Positions 26,982 through 34,630 of a DNA stretch of 64,000 nucleotides are shown one piece after another. The stretch comes from Arthrobacter sp. (GTDB lineage Bacteria > Actinomycetota > Actinomycetes > Actinomycetales > Micrococcaceae). The translations under genes and the position numbers were made by a program. The stretch covers positions 1 through 64,000 of the forward strand of contig JAHFUZ010000012.1 in assembly GCA_023264815.1 (NCBI GenBank). The letters are read 5' to 3'. How positions within the stretch are numbered: the stretch's first letter is position 1; each line of letters starts with the position of its first letter. The notes under the pieces are model-generated. The model made no database searches. It was not told the origin of the DNA and saw nothing but the letters and a program-made list of their open reading frames with translations.

Positions 26982-27335
26982 AGTCCGCCCCTGCTCGAGG
27001 TGGGGGCGGACGGCTGGGCATGGATGCCTCGGTCGAGGCGCGTCATTGGCATGCTCCGAGTCTATGGTGACGGGGCGCCCGTCGAGAATCCCCGGTACCC
27101 GAAATGCGGCGGTGACCGGCCGCATCCTCATCCCGCTCACGCTCAGGCCCGCCCTGGCAACCGGACTGAAGTCGGTCACCGCCGGCACCTACGGCCACGC
27201 GGCCCTGGACGGACTGCTGGTCCAGCGCCACTTTACGGAAACGCAACAATAGGGACTTTTGGGGGAAACCGCAGCGCTGGAGAATTAAGGAAGCGGCCGC
27301 AGTACCGGGCCGTTTCCGCTCGAAGGGTTATGCAA
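26982..27335. other. Intergenic spacer, divergent promoters
   Basis: A 354-bp stretch between DUF808 and the GH15 fusion. A rightward frame at 27064-27252 (62 codons, VTGRPSRIPGTRNAAVTGRI ...) is open but has weak coding character and no homologue I recognise. The right end is AT-richer (27230-27300, with CAACAATAGGGAC) and may be the promoter of the GH15 gene. Confidence 0.4.
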
Positions 27336-29975
27336 ATGCCTACTCCGTTCAACCAGAGCGTGGCGGATTCCGCGCTCCTGACCAAGTCGCTCCCACTGGG
27401 CCTGCTGCGGGCGTTCGTCCAGTCAGATGCCGCAGACGAAGGGTTCACCCCCACGCTGCTGGCCGAACTCAAAGTCCTGTCCCGTGTCCCCGGGCTGCTG
27501 GTGGCCTGCAACTACGGCGGAACCCTGTGCGACGCCGAAGGAATCTCCACCGAAACCCTCCCCCTGGGCAGCGCCGCCATTGCGCTTCGCGCCCTGGCCG
27601 CCCTCCCCAACACACACGCCGCCGTTATCTCCGGCCGCTCGCTGCGCGATCTCGCCGCAGTTTCCCGCCTGCCGGCGGAAGTCCACCTGATCGGCTCCCA
27701 CGGCGCCGAATCAGACATGCAATTCGCCCATGTCCAGCCGCTGGCCACCGAAGTGATCCTCCAGAAAGTCAGCACCGCCCTGTCCGAAGCCGTGGGCTTC
27801 CAGGAGGGCATCTGGATTGAGCGCAAACCCGTGGCCGTCTCCGTGCACACCCGGCCGGCCACCCCGGACGTGGTGGAATCCGTGACAGACACTGCCCGGG
27901 ACATCGCCCGGGCCCACGGCCTGTTCTTCATCGTGGACGGTTCCGTGCTGGACCTCTCGGTGGTGGAACCCTCCAAGGCGGACGCCCTGGAAAGCCTCAG
28001 GTCCCGGCTCGGGGCCAGCGCTGCGCTGTACGCGGGCGATGCCTACAGCGACGAACTGGCCATCGCCACGCTTCGCGGCCCGGACATGGGCCTGCACGTG
28101 GGGCCGGGGGAAACGCGTGCTGCCCACAGGCTGCGGGACCCGGAGTCCTTCGCCCGCGTCCTGGCCATCCTCTTCGAGTTCAGGCGGGCCTGGCTGTTCG
28201 GCGAGGACGCCGTGGGACTCGAACGGCACACCATGATCGGCAATGGAACCTCCACCGCCCTGCTCACCCCGGACGCCAAGGTCTGCTGGATGAGCCACCC
28301 GCTGCCCGATTCCGGCTCGCTGTTCGCCCACATCCTGGGCGGCGACGCGGCCGGACACTTCTCCGTGGAACCGGTCAAGTCCTCGCAGGTGCTGGGCCAG
28401 CGCTACGTGGACAGCACCATGATCGTGGAAACCCGGTGGGCAGATGTAACCGTCACGGACTACCTGGAGCCGGCACCGGAAGGAATCACCAGCCTGGTCC
28501 GGGTGCTCTCCGGCACAGGAGCCGCAAGAATTATCTTTGCGCCCCGGCCGGACTACGCCAACGCGCCGTTCAGCATGGAGGCCCGGGGCGACGAGCTGCA
28601 CATCGTGGGCACCTCGGATCCCATTGTCCTGTCCGCCCCCGGTGTCACCTTCGCCATCACCTCCGACGGCAGGCATGCCACCGCCACCGCCACTGTGAAC
28701 CTGCAGGACGGGCCCATTGTCCTCAATCTGCGCTGCGGGGACACGGAACACCGTGCCGCAGACCCGGAGGGCGAAGTGGACCGGCGTGCCGGTGTGGCCC
28801 TGCACTCCCGGCGCTGGGTCCAGGACCTGGACCTGCCCTCCGTGAAGCCGTCGCTGGTCCGCCGCTCCGCCCTGGTGCTCCGTGCCCTGGTGCACGAGCC
28901 CACCGGCGCCGTGCTGGCGGCCCCCACCACGTCCCTGCCCGAGGGAATCGGCGGGACGCGGAACTGGGACTACCGGTACTGCTGGCTGCGGGACGGTTCC
29001 ATGACGGTCAACGCGCTGGTGGACCTGGGCTCCACGGCCGAGGCAGACGGGTTCCTGGGCTGGCTGGGCCGGATTGTGGAGCACGCACCGGGCCCGGAAT
29101 GGCTGCATCCGCTGTACTCGGTCACCGGCGCCCAGCTGTCCACGGAAGCCGTAATCGACAGCCTGCCCGGCTATGCGGGCTCCCGCCCGGTCCGGATCGG
29201 GAACGCTGCAGACCACCAGGTCCAGCTGGACGTCTTTGGGCCTATCGCCGAACTGATCGATGTGCTCAGCGAACGGACCGGCTCGCTGGCCGATGGCCAC
29301 TGGGACCTGATGGTGAAGATGGCCTCGGCCGTGCTGGCCCGCTGGCATGAGGCCGACCACGGCATCTGGGAGGCCCGGCGCCCGCCCCGGCACCACGTCT
29401 ACAGCAAAGTGATGTGCTGGGTCACCCTGGACCGGGCGCTGCGGACGGCAGCCCGTCATGGCCGCACGCCGGACCCCAGCTGGGAAGTCACGGCGCGCAC
29501 CATCCGCGAGGAAGTGCTGCGCGAGGGCTGGGACGAATCAGCGCGTTCCTACACCGTGGCGTACGACGGCCCCGACCTTGATGCCGCCGTCCTCCACATC
29601 GGGCTGTCCGGCCTGCTGGACGTCCGCGACCAGCGCTTCCTGGACACCGTCACCGCGGTGGAACGGGAACTGCGCGTGGGCCCCACCGTGTTCAGGTACA
29701 GGTACGACGACGGCCTCCCGGGTTTGGAGGGCGGGTTCCACATCTGCACCACCTGGCTCATCGAGGCGTACGTGGCGGTGGGCCGGATCGAGGACGCCTG
29801 GGACCTGTTCGACCAGCTGGTGAACCTTTTTGGCCCCACCGGACTGCTGCCGGAGGAATACGACCCCGGCACGGAGACCCACCTGGGGAACCACCCGCAG
29901 GCCTACTCCCACCTGGGCTTCATCCGCTGCGCCAGGCTCCTGGACCGCCACCGGCCGGAGTCGCGGGCAGCCTAG
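27336..29975 (+). CDS. GH15 glucosidase/trehalase with an inactive trehalose-phosphatase-like N-domain
   Basis: An 879-residue two-domain protein. Residues ~30-270 match trehalose-6-phosphate phosphatase (HAD fold): VISGRS (motif II), a lysine in ERKPVAVSVH, and GDAYSDE in place of the usual GDDxTDE. The nucleophile motif DxDGTL reads N59-Y-G-G-T-L, so both catalytic aspartates are gone. Residues ~290-870 are a GH15 (glucoamylase/trehalase) domain with GTRNWDYRYCWLRDGS, a probable acid in DHGIWEARR and a base in GLLPEEYDPGTETHLGNHPQ. The likely role is trehalose or alpha-glucoside hydrolysis in the cytoplasm. The start is ATG 27336, eight bases after AAGGG; ATG 27330 is too close to it. Confidence 0.88.
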   Translation: MPTPFNQSVADSALLTKSLPLGLLRAFVQSDAADEGFTPTLLAELKVLSRVPGLLVACNYGGTLCDAEGISTETLPLGSAAIALRALAALPNTHAAVISGRSLRDLAAVSRLPAEVHLIGSHGAESDMQFAHVQPLATEVILQKVSTALSEAVGFQEGIWIERKPVAVSVHTRPATPDVVESVTDTARDIARAHGLFFIVDGSVLDLSVVEPSKADALESLRSRLGASAALYAGDAYSDELAIATLRGPDMGLHVGPGETRAAHRLRDPESFARVLAILFEFRRAWLFGEDAVGLERHTMIGNGTSTALLTPDAKVCWMSHPLPDSGSLFAHILGGDAAGHFSVEPVKSSQVLGQRYVDSTMIVETRWADVTVTDYLEPAPEGITSLVRVLSGTGAARIIFAPRPDYANAPFSMEARGDELHIVGTSDPIVLSAPGVTFAITSDGRHATATATVNLQDGPIVLNLRCGDTEHRAADPEGEVDRRAGVALHSRRWVQDLDLPSVKPSLVRRSALVLRALVHEPTGAVLAAPTTSLPEGIGGTRNWDYRYCWLRDGSMTVNALVDLGSTAEADGFLGWLGRIVEHAPGPEWLHPLYSVTGAQLSTEAVIDSLPGYAGSRPVRIGNAADHQVQLDVFGPIAELIDVLSERTGSLADGHWDLMVKMASAVLARWHEADHGIWEARRPPRHHVYSKVMCWVTLDRALRTAARHGRTPDPSWEVTARTIREEVLREGWDESARSYTVAYDGPDLDAAVLHIGLSGLLDVRDQRFLDTVTAVERELRVGPTVFRYRYDDGLPGLEGGFHICTTWLIEAYVAVGRIEDAWDLFDQLVNLFGPTGLLPEEYDPGTETHLGNHPQAYSHLGFIRCARLLDRHRPESRAA

Positions 29976-30326
29976 CGGGACGCCGAAAAGATCTGCGGTG
30001 CGGGCCTGGTCCCGGTGGCCAGGTCCGGGCGTAATCCTGCAGCGCCGCAACCTGGACGGTGAGCCGGGGAATCCTGAACTTCCCTTTTCCGGCCACACCG
30101 GACTGGAGTTTCTCCGTCCAGCCGCCGGCCCGTCACCACTGCCTGACCGGCGGTGACCACTTCGGTGCCGCCGGTCCCGCCGGACCCGTCAGGCCCCCGG
30201 GACTCCGTGCCCCCCGAGTCAATGGTGATCCGGACGCCGTCGGGCATGAACAGCACCTGCTGGTCGAAGCGGATGCCGCGCCACCGCTCCGCCGCCGATC
30301 ACCACAGTGTCCAGGATGGTTCGCAC
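29972..30326 (-). pseudogene. Frameshifted small gene downstream of the AEC permease
   Basis: A GTG (30326) with GAGGAGG upstream lies 14 bases after the permease stop and reads VRTILDTVVIGGG. The coding signal then continues in another frame as RWRGIRFDQQVLFMPDGVRI, with a stop only at 29972. Both parts have coding-type third positions, at least to ~30150. The simplest reading is a small gene broken by a one-base change near 30285. The family is unknown. The rest of this 365-bp spacer holds nothing else I recognise. Confidence 0.35.
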
Positions 30327-30340
30327 GCGCCTCCTCAGGG

Positions 30341-31267
30341 TCAGTTCAACAGCAGGGCCACGCCGATCATGGCGGGCACGGCCACCACGGTAGTGATCAG
30401 CACGGTGTCCTTGGCCACGGTCAGTCCGGTAGCGTAGCGGTTTGCCGCCACAAAGACATTTTGGGCAGTGGGGAGGGACGACACCACCACCGCCGCAAAC
30501 AGGGCCTGGCCCTCCATCCCCACTACGAAGCGGGCGAAAAGATAGGCAAGGCCAGGCTGGATCACGAGTTTGAAGCCGCTCGCCAGCAGGGTGTCCAGCC
30601 GTCTGGCGGTGGCGGCCTGCAGCGGCTTGCTGCCGTTCAGGCTCATGCCGAACGCAATCAGCATGGCCGGAATGGCTGCGCCGCCGATCAGGTGGACCGG
30701 CTCCAGGACAAGGTCCGGCACTTGCCAGCCGAATCCCGCCACCAGCAGGCCCAGCGCTGAGCCCACAATCATCGGGTTCCGGAGAATCATCAGGATGAAC
30801 CCCGCAGGCGTGGTGCGGTGGGTGCTGGTGCTGGCGTCAAGGATCATCAGGAAGAGCGGGGTGAAGAAGGCCAGCTGGAAAATCAGCAGCGGCGCCACGT
30901 AGCTGGCGTCGCCCAGGACGTAAACGGCGATGGGGATGCCCAGGTTGGCGGAGCTCGCCAGGGATGCGGCCATGGAGGACATCAGCGCCTCCGGCAGGGC
31001 GCGTTTCAGGATGAACTTCACGATGCTGAAGAACATCAGGGCACTGACGATGGCCGCCACCGCGGTGACCAGGAGCGGTTCGGCGAAGACTTCCCGCAGT
31101 TCGGCCTTGCTCAGGGTCTCGAACAGGAGGGCCGGACTGGCGACGAAGAAGGTGAGGGCGCTGAGGACCTGGCGGGCATTCTCACCCAGGATCTTTTGCC
31201 GGCCCACGAACCAGCCCACCATGATGATGGCCCAGACAACAAAAAAGCCCTGCAGCACGCCTACCAA
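30341..31267 (-). CDS. AEC-family (auxin efflux carrier-like) transporter
   Basis: A 308-residue protein with ten predicted membrane helices of the AEC family. ASLASSANLGIPIAVYVLGD holds the Asn-Leu-Gly-Ile-Pro motif of the N-terminal repeat, and SSLPTAQNVFVAANRY is its counterpart in the C-terminal repeat. Bacterial members export or exchange organic acids or amino acids. The start is TTG 31267 with AAGG six bases upstream. The broken small gene follows it on the same strand. Confidence 0.85.
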   Translation of the reverse strand: MVGVLQGFFVVWAIIMVGWFVGRQKILGENARQVLSALTFFVASPALLFETLSKAELREVFAEPLLVTAVAAIVSALMFFSIVKFILKRALPEALMSSMAASLASSANLGIPIAVYVLGDASYVAPLLIFQLAFFTPLFLMILDASTSTHRTTPAGFILMILRNPMIVGSALGLLVAGFGWQVPDLVLEPVHLIGGAAIPAMLIAFGMSLNGSKPLQAATARRLDTLLASGFKLVIQPGLAYLFARFVVGMEGQALFAAVVVSSLPTAQNVFVAANRYATGLTVAKDTVLITTVVAVPAMIGVALLLN

Positions 31268-31318
31268 GGGAAGCCTTCGGTGGTGCGGAGGCGGTGTGTG
31301 CCGGGACTCACGCTCCGG

Positions 31319-31744
31319 CTAGACGGTGGCGTTATTAAGGGCGAACGGCGGGCGCATCAGGCCCGGGGTGTGGCCCTCCGCCGGATCGTTTCCGATCTGG
31401 ACGATTTTGTTGTCCTTGTCCACGTGGACAACCTTGGGGTCATAGGCCTTGGCCTCTTCCGTGGTCATCTGGGCGTAGGTGATCAGGATGACGATGTCAT
31501 TCTCGTGCATCAGGTGGGCCGCCGCGCCGTTGATGCCGATCACGCCCGAGCCACGCTCGCCGGCGATGGTGTATGTTTCCAGCCGCGCACCGTTGGTCAC
31601 GTCCACGATGGCCACGAGCTCGCCGGGAAGGATATCGGCAGCCTCAAGGAGGTCCAGGTCAACGGTGACCGAACCTACATAGTGGAGGTCAGCGTGGGTG
31701 ACGGTGGCCCGGTGGATTTTGGACTTGAACATTGTGCGATTCAT
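31319..31744 (-). CDS. panD: Aspartate 1-decarboxylase proenzyme
   Basis: A 141-residue proenzyme that makes beta-alanine for pantothenate and coenzyme A. It cleaves itself between G24 and S25 in [14 protein letters not shown] to create the pyruvoyl cofactor, the same numbering as in E. coli. Active-site Y58-type and GERGSG/NGAAAHL segments are conserved. A TAGACT hexamer lies ten bases upstream of the ATG, so the message may be leaderless or nearly so. The C-terminus has an actinobacterial extension. Confidence 0.96.
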   Translation of the reverse strand: MNRTMFKSKIHRATVTHADLHYVGSVTVDLDLLEAADILPGELVAIVDVTNGARLETYTIAGERGSGVIGINGAAAHLMHENDIVILITYAQMTTEEAKAYDPKVVHVDKDNKIVQIGNDPAEGHTPGLMRPPFALNNATV

Positions 31745-31846
31745 AACGTGCCTAGTCTAGCGCCGGGCACGGCATCGCGCTGTGACGCACTGAACACTGC
31801 GACGGCGGGCGGCAGGCCGCCGTCGTGCGTCACTCCCGCCGGGGCG

Positions 31847-32761
31847 TTACTGCCCCAGCGGCCCGCCCACGGCAGCGGCAGTGGCGGCGAGTGTCTCCCG
31901 GGCGGCCAGGATGGCGGGCCGCTGGGCGCTGGAGCGGCGCACCGACGTGAACACGGTGCGGTGCGGATTGCCAGGCAGGACCAGCAGCTGGGCGGTGGTG
32001 CCACGGCCGGTCCAGACCAGGTCCGGCATAAGTGCCACCGCGTTGCCCGATTCAATAAGCCGGATCTGTGCCTGTAGGTCGGCCGTTTCGAAGCGCACAT
32101 CGGGCTCGAACCCCGCGCTCCGGCAGGCCTGCTCCGCCCAGTGCCGGGAGGCGGCGCCGCGGGGCTCCATGACCCACGGCAGCGTTGCGGTGTCCTCGAG
32201 CGAGCGGATGGCGGCCCCGCCGTCGGACGCCGGCGGAACGGCCAGCCGGATGGCATCGGTGGTCAGTTTGACCCTGTCCAGCTCGGGATAGCGGGGCGCG
32301 GCGTGGCCCGGATACTGCTCGGCGATCACCAGGTCGAAGTCGCGCGCCCAGGTTTCGTGCAGGGCGGTTTCCGGCTCGCGCTGGGTCATTTCGATCCGGA
32401 CTTCCGGATACTTCGTGGTCATGCGCGTCAGCGTCTCCGGCATCAGGGCCAGCGCCGCGGACTGGAAGACGGCAATCCGCACGGTTCCCGTGACCGTGGT
32501 CAGGGACGCCGCCAGGTCCGCTTCGGCCTGTTCAAGGGTTTCGAGCAGCTGGGCTGTGTGCGCCACCAGGACCTCGGCCTGCGGCGTGAGCTGAACGCGG
32601 CGGCCGGTCTTGCGGAGGAGCTCCACGCCCACTTCCTTCTCGAGCAGTGCCAGTTGCTGGGAGACCGACGACGGGCTGTACTGCAGTGCCTCGGCCACTT
32701 CCGCCAGCGTCCCCCGGATTTGCAGTTCACGGAGCAGCCTGAGGCGCCGGACATCGAGCAT
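31847..32761 (-). CDS. LysR-type regulator of the permease-putA unit
   Basis: A 304-residue LysR-type protein. The winged helix RELQIRGTLAEVAEALQYSP then SSVSQQLALLEKEVG is followed by a substrate-binding-like domain. ATG 32761 has AAGGA eight bases upstream and fits homologue length; the frame is open further upstream but runs into promoter DNA. Divergent from the permease gene. A TCTAA-N10-TTAGA inverted repeat lies 20 bases from its start and again in front of putA, so it probably senses proline or a related amino acid and controls itself and both genes. The target assignment is inference from shared sites. Confidence 0.85.
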   Translation of the reverse strand: MLDVRRLRLLRELQIRGTLAEVAEALQYSPSSVSQQLALLEKEVGVELLRKTGRRVQLTPQAEVLVAHTAQLLETLEQAEADLAASLTTVTGTVRIAVFQSAALALMPETLTRMTTKYPEVRIEMTQREPETALHETWARDFDLVIAEQYPGHAAPRYPELDRVKLTTDAIRLAVPPASDGGAAIRSLEDTATLPWVMEPRGAASRHWAEQACRSAGFEPDVRFETADLQAQIRLIESGNAVALMPDLVWTGRGTTAQLLVLPGNPHRTVFTSVRRSSAQRPAILAARETLAATAAAVGGPLGQ

Positions 32762-32780
32762 GGCCACATTCCTTGATGAA

Positions 32781-32842
32781 TCTAATGAATATTGGTTAGA
32801 AGTAGTCACTTTATCTAATGCAATCACGCTTGCATACTGGTG
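32781..32842 (+). promoter_or_regulatory. Permease promoter with LysR-type box (copy 1)
   Basis: TCTAATGAATATTGGTTAGA (32781-32800) is a TCTAA-N10-TTAGA inverted repeat. A CTTTATCT block and a CATACTG hexamer region follow (32833-32839, candidate -10). The whole 62-bp segment aligns without gaps to 34531-34592 in front of putA (41 of 62 identical). Confidence 0.75.
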
Positions 32843-32918
32843 TACCTGAGTTACCCCCGTCACAGCCCGTTTCCGATGGGTGCCGTGCTGGGGCCGCACC
32901 CCCACGCAGGAGTTCCGC

Positions 32919-34382
32919 ATGACCACCAGAGACATGACCCAGTCGATTATGCGGCGCAAGCCCATCGACGACATCGAAGAAGAAAACAAGCACAGCGGAC
33001 TGTTCAAGTCCCTCGGACTCTGGCAGCTCACTGCCATCGGCGTCGGCGGCATCATCGGCGTCGGCATCTTTTCCCTCGCAGGCCTGGTGGCCGCGGGCAG
33101 CGAAGGCGCGCCGGGTGTGGGGCCTGCGGTGCTGATTTCATTCCTGGTGGCCGGCCTGGCATCCGCTGCGGCCGCCCTCTCCTACGCCGAGTTTGCCGGC
33201 ATGATTCCGCGGGCAGGTTCGGCCTACACCTATGGCTACGTTGCGTTGGGCGAGGTGATCGGCTGGTTCATCGGCTGGGACCTGCTGCTCGAATACATTG
33301 CCATCGTGGCCGTGGTGGCCATCGGCATTTCGGGCTATTTCGATGCCTTCCTCTCCGGCCTCGGCATCCACATGCCCATCTGGATGACCTCCACGCCGGA
33401 TGAGGGCAAAGGCGGCATCGTCAACATCCCCGCCATTGCAGTCTGCCTGCTCGTGACCTGGATCCTGTCCCGCGGCACCAAGGCATTTGGCCGATTCGAA
33501 CTGGTGGCCGTGGCCATCAAGGTCCTGCTGATCCTGTTCATCATCGGCCTGGGCGTCTTCTACATCGACACCAACAACTACAACCCGTTTATGCCCAGCG
33601 GGTTCGGGCCGGTCCTGGCCGGCGCCGCCACCGTCTTCTTCGCAGTCTTCGGGTACGACGCCATGAGCACTGCCGCAGAGGAAGCCACCGACGGCAAGAA
33701 GCACATGCCCAAGGCCATCATCCTGTCCCTGATCATCGCCATGTTGCTCTACGTTGCCGCCACGCTGGTCCTCACCGGCATGCAGAACTACAAGGACATC
33801 GATCCGAAGGCCGGATTCGCCTCGGCGTTCACCGGCGTGGGCCTGCCCGTCATCGCCACCATCATTTCCGTCTTCGCCGTGCTGTCCATCCTTACGGTGA
33901 TGCTGACCTTCCTCCTGGGTGTGACCCGTGTGTGGTTCTCCATGAGCCGCGACGGCCTGCTGCCCGGGTGGTTCGCCAAGACGGACCGGCACGGCACGCC
34001 GCAGCGCGTCACCTGGATTGCCGGTGTCGCCTCAGCCCTGCTGGCCGGTGTTTTCCCCATCAAGCAGGTCGCAGACCTGACCAATATCGGCATCCTGGCC
34101 GCGTTCGTCGTCGTCTGTTTCTCCGTCATCGTTTTCCGCTACAAGAAGCCCGACGCCCCGCGCACGTTCCGCCTGCCGCTGATGCCCGTCATTCCGGCCT
34201 TCGGTGTGCTGGCCTCCGGCTTCCTGATGCTGCAGCTGCACTGGGAAACCTGGCTGCGCTTCGGTATCTGGCTGGTGGTGGGCCTGGCCATCTACTTCTT
34301 CTATGGCCGCAAGAACTCGCTGATGAACCCCAACAGCCCGCGGCACGAGGAAGCCGTGGAAATGCACCGCCCCCTCACCTGA
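32919..34382 (+). CDS. APC-superfamily amino acid permease, probably for proline
   Basis: A 487-residue permease of the cationic-amino-acid-transporter branch of the APC superfamily, with 12 or so helices. Helix 1 has IGVGGIIGVGIFSLAG, and the conserved FFAVFGYDAMSTAAEEA is in helix 6. ATG 32919 has AGGAG seven bases upstream. It is divergent from the LysR gene, sits 248 bp upstream of putA, and has the same promoter element as putA. Proline or a precursor such as ornithine is therefore the likely substrate; that is inference, as the family alone would suggest basic amino acids. Confidence 0.88.
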   Translation: MTTRDMTQSIMRRKPIDDIEEENKHSGLFKSLGLWQLTAIGVGGIIGVGIFSLAGLVAAGSEGAPGVGPAVLISFLVAGLASAAAALSYAEFAGMIPRAGSAYTYGYVALGEVIGWFIGWDLLLEYIAIVAVVAIGISGYFDAFLSGLGIHMPIWMTSTPDEGKGGIVNIPAIAVCLLVTWILSRGTKAFGRFELVAVAIKVLLILFIIGLGVFYIDTNNYNPFMPSGFGPVLAGAATVFFAVFGYDAMSTAAEEATDGKKHMPKAIILSLIIAMLLYVAATLVLTGMQNYKDIDPKAGFASAFTGVGLPVIATIISVFAVLSILTVMLTFLLGVTRVWFSMSRDGLLPGWFAKTDRHGTPQRVTWIAGVASALLAGVFPIKQVADLTNIGILAAFVVVCFSVIVFRYKKPDAPRTFRLPLMPVIPAFGVLASGFLMLQLHWETWLRFGIWLVVGLAIYFFYGRKNSLMNPNSPRHEEAVEMHRPLT

Positions 34383-34396
34383 CCCTCCTCCTTGGC

Positions 34397-34499
34397 GACG
34401 CTCTATCACTTGATGTGGGTTTTTCCGGGACGCTCTATCACTCTCCTCAAGGAAGTGATAGAGCGTTTCCGGTTTTCCTGCATTAAGTGAGAGAGCGTC
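34397..34499. repeat. Inverted pair of 32-bp-period AGAGCGTC repeats
   Basis: Two boxes read leftward (34397-34411 and 34429-34442) and two read rightward (34453-34467 and 34485-34499). Spacing inside each pair is exactly 32 bp. The rightward consensus is AAGTGAKAGAGCGTY. The leftward unit shows 26 of 32 identities to the unit near the rRNA operon at 181-255, including AAAAACCCACA. They fill the spacer between the permease stop and the putA promoter. Confidence 0.85.
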
Positions 34500-34530
34500 G
34501 GTGGGGAAGGGGCGGAAAAGGGTTGGGTTT

Positions 34531-34592
34531 TCTAACCTGTATTGCTTAGAAAACATCGCTTTATCTTAAGTGATTGCGAGCTCATACTGATG
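34531..34592 (+). promoter_or_regulatory. putA promoter with LysR-type box (copy 2)
   Basis: TCTAACCTGTATTGCTTAGA (34531-34550) repeats the TCTAA-N10-TTAGA box. CTTTATCT and CATACTG sit at the same distances as in copy 1 upstream of the permease. The putA ATG is 38 bases after the element. Confidence 0.75.
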
Positions 34593-34630
34593 GGTAAGAC
34601 CCCTCCACACCAAGGAAAGAACGAGCGATC

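Noticed and set aside
26982..27188. A 69-residue N-terminal extension of the DUF808 protein
   Set aside because: Family members begin at the GGLVALLDD segment; the extension has no conserved features.
27064..27252. Possible 62-codon gene before the GH15 fusion
   Set aside because: No ribosome site, weak codon pattern and no recognisable motif; left as spacer.
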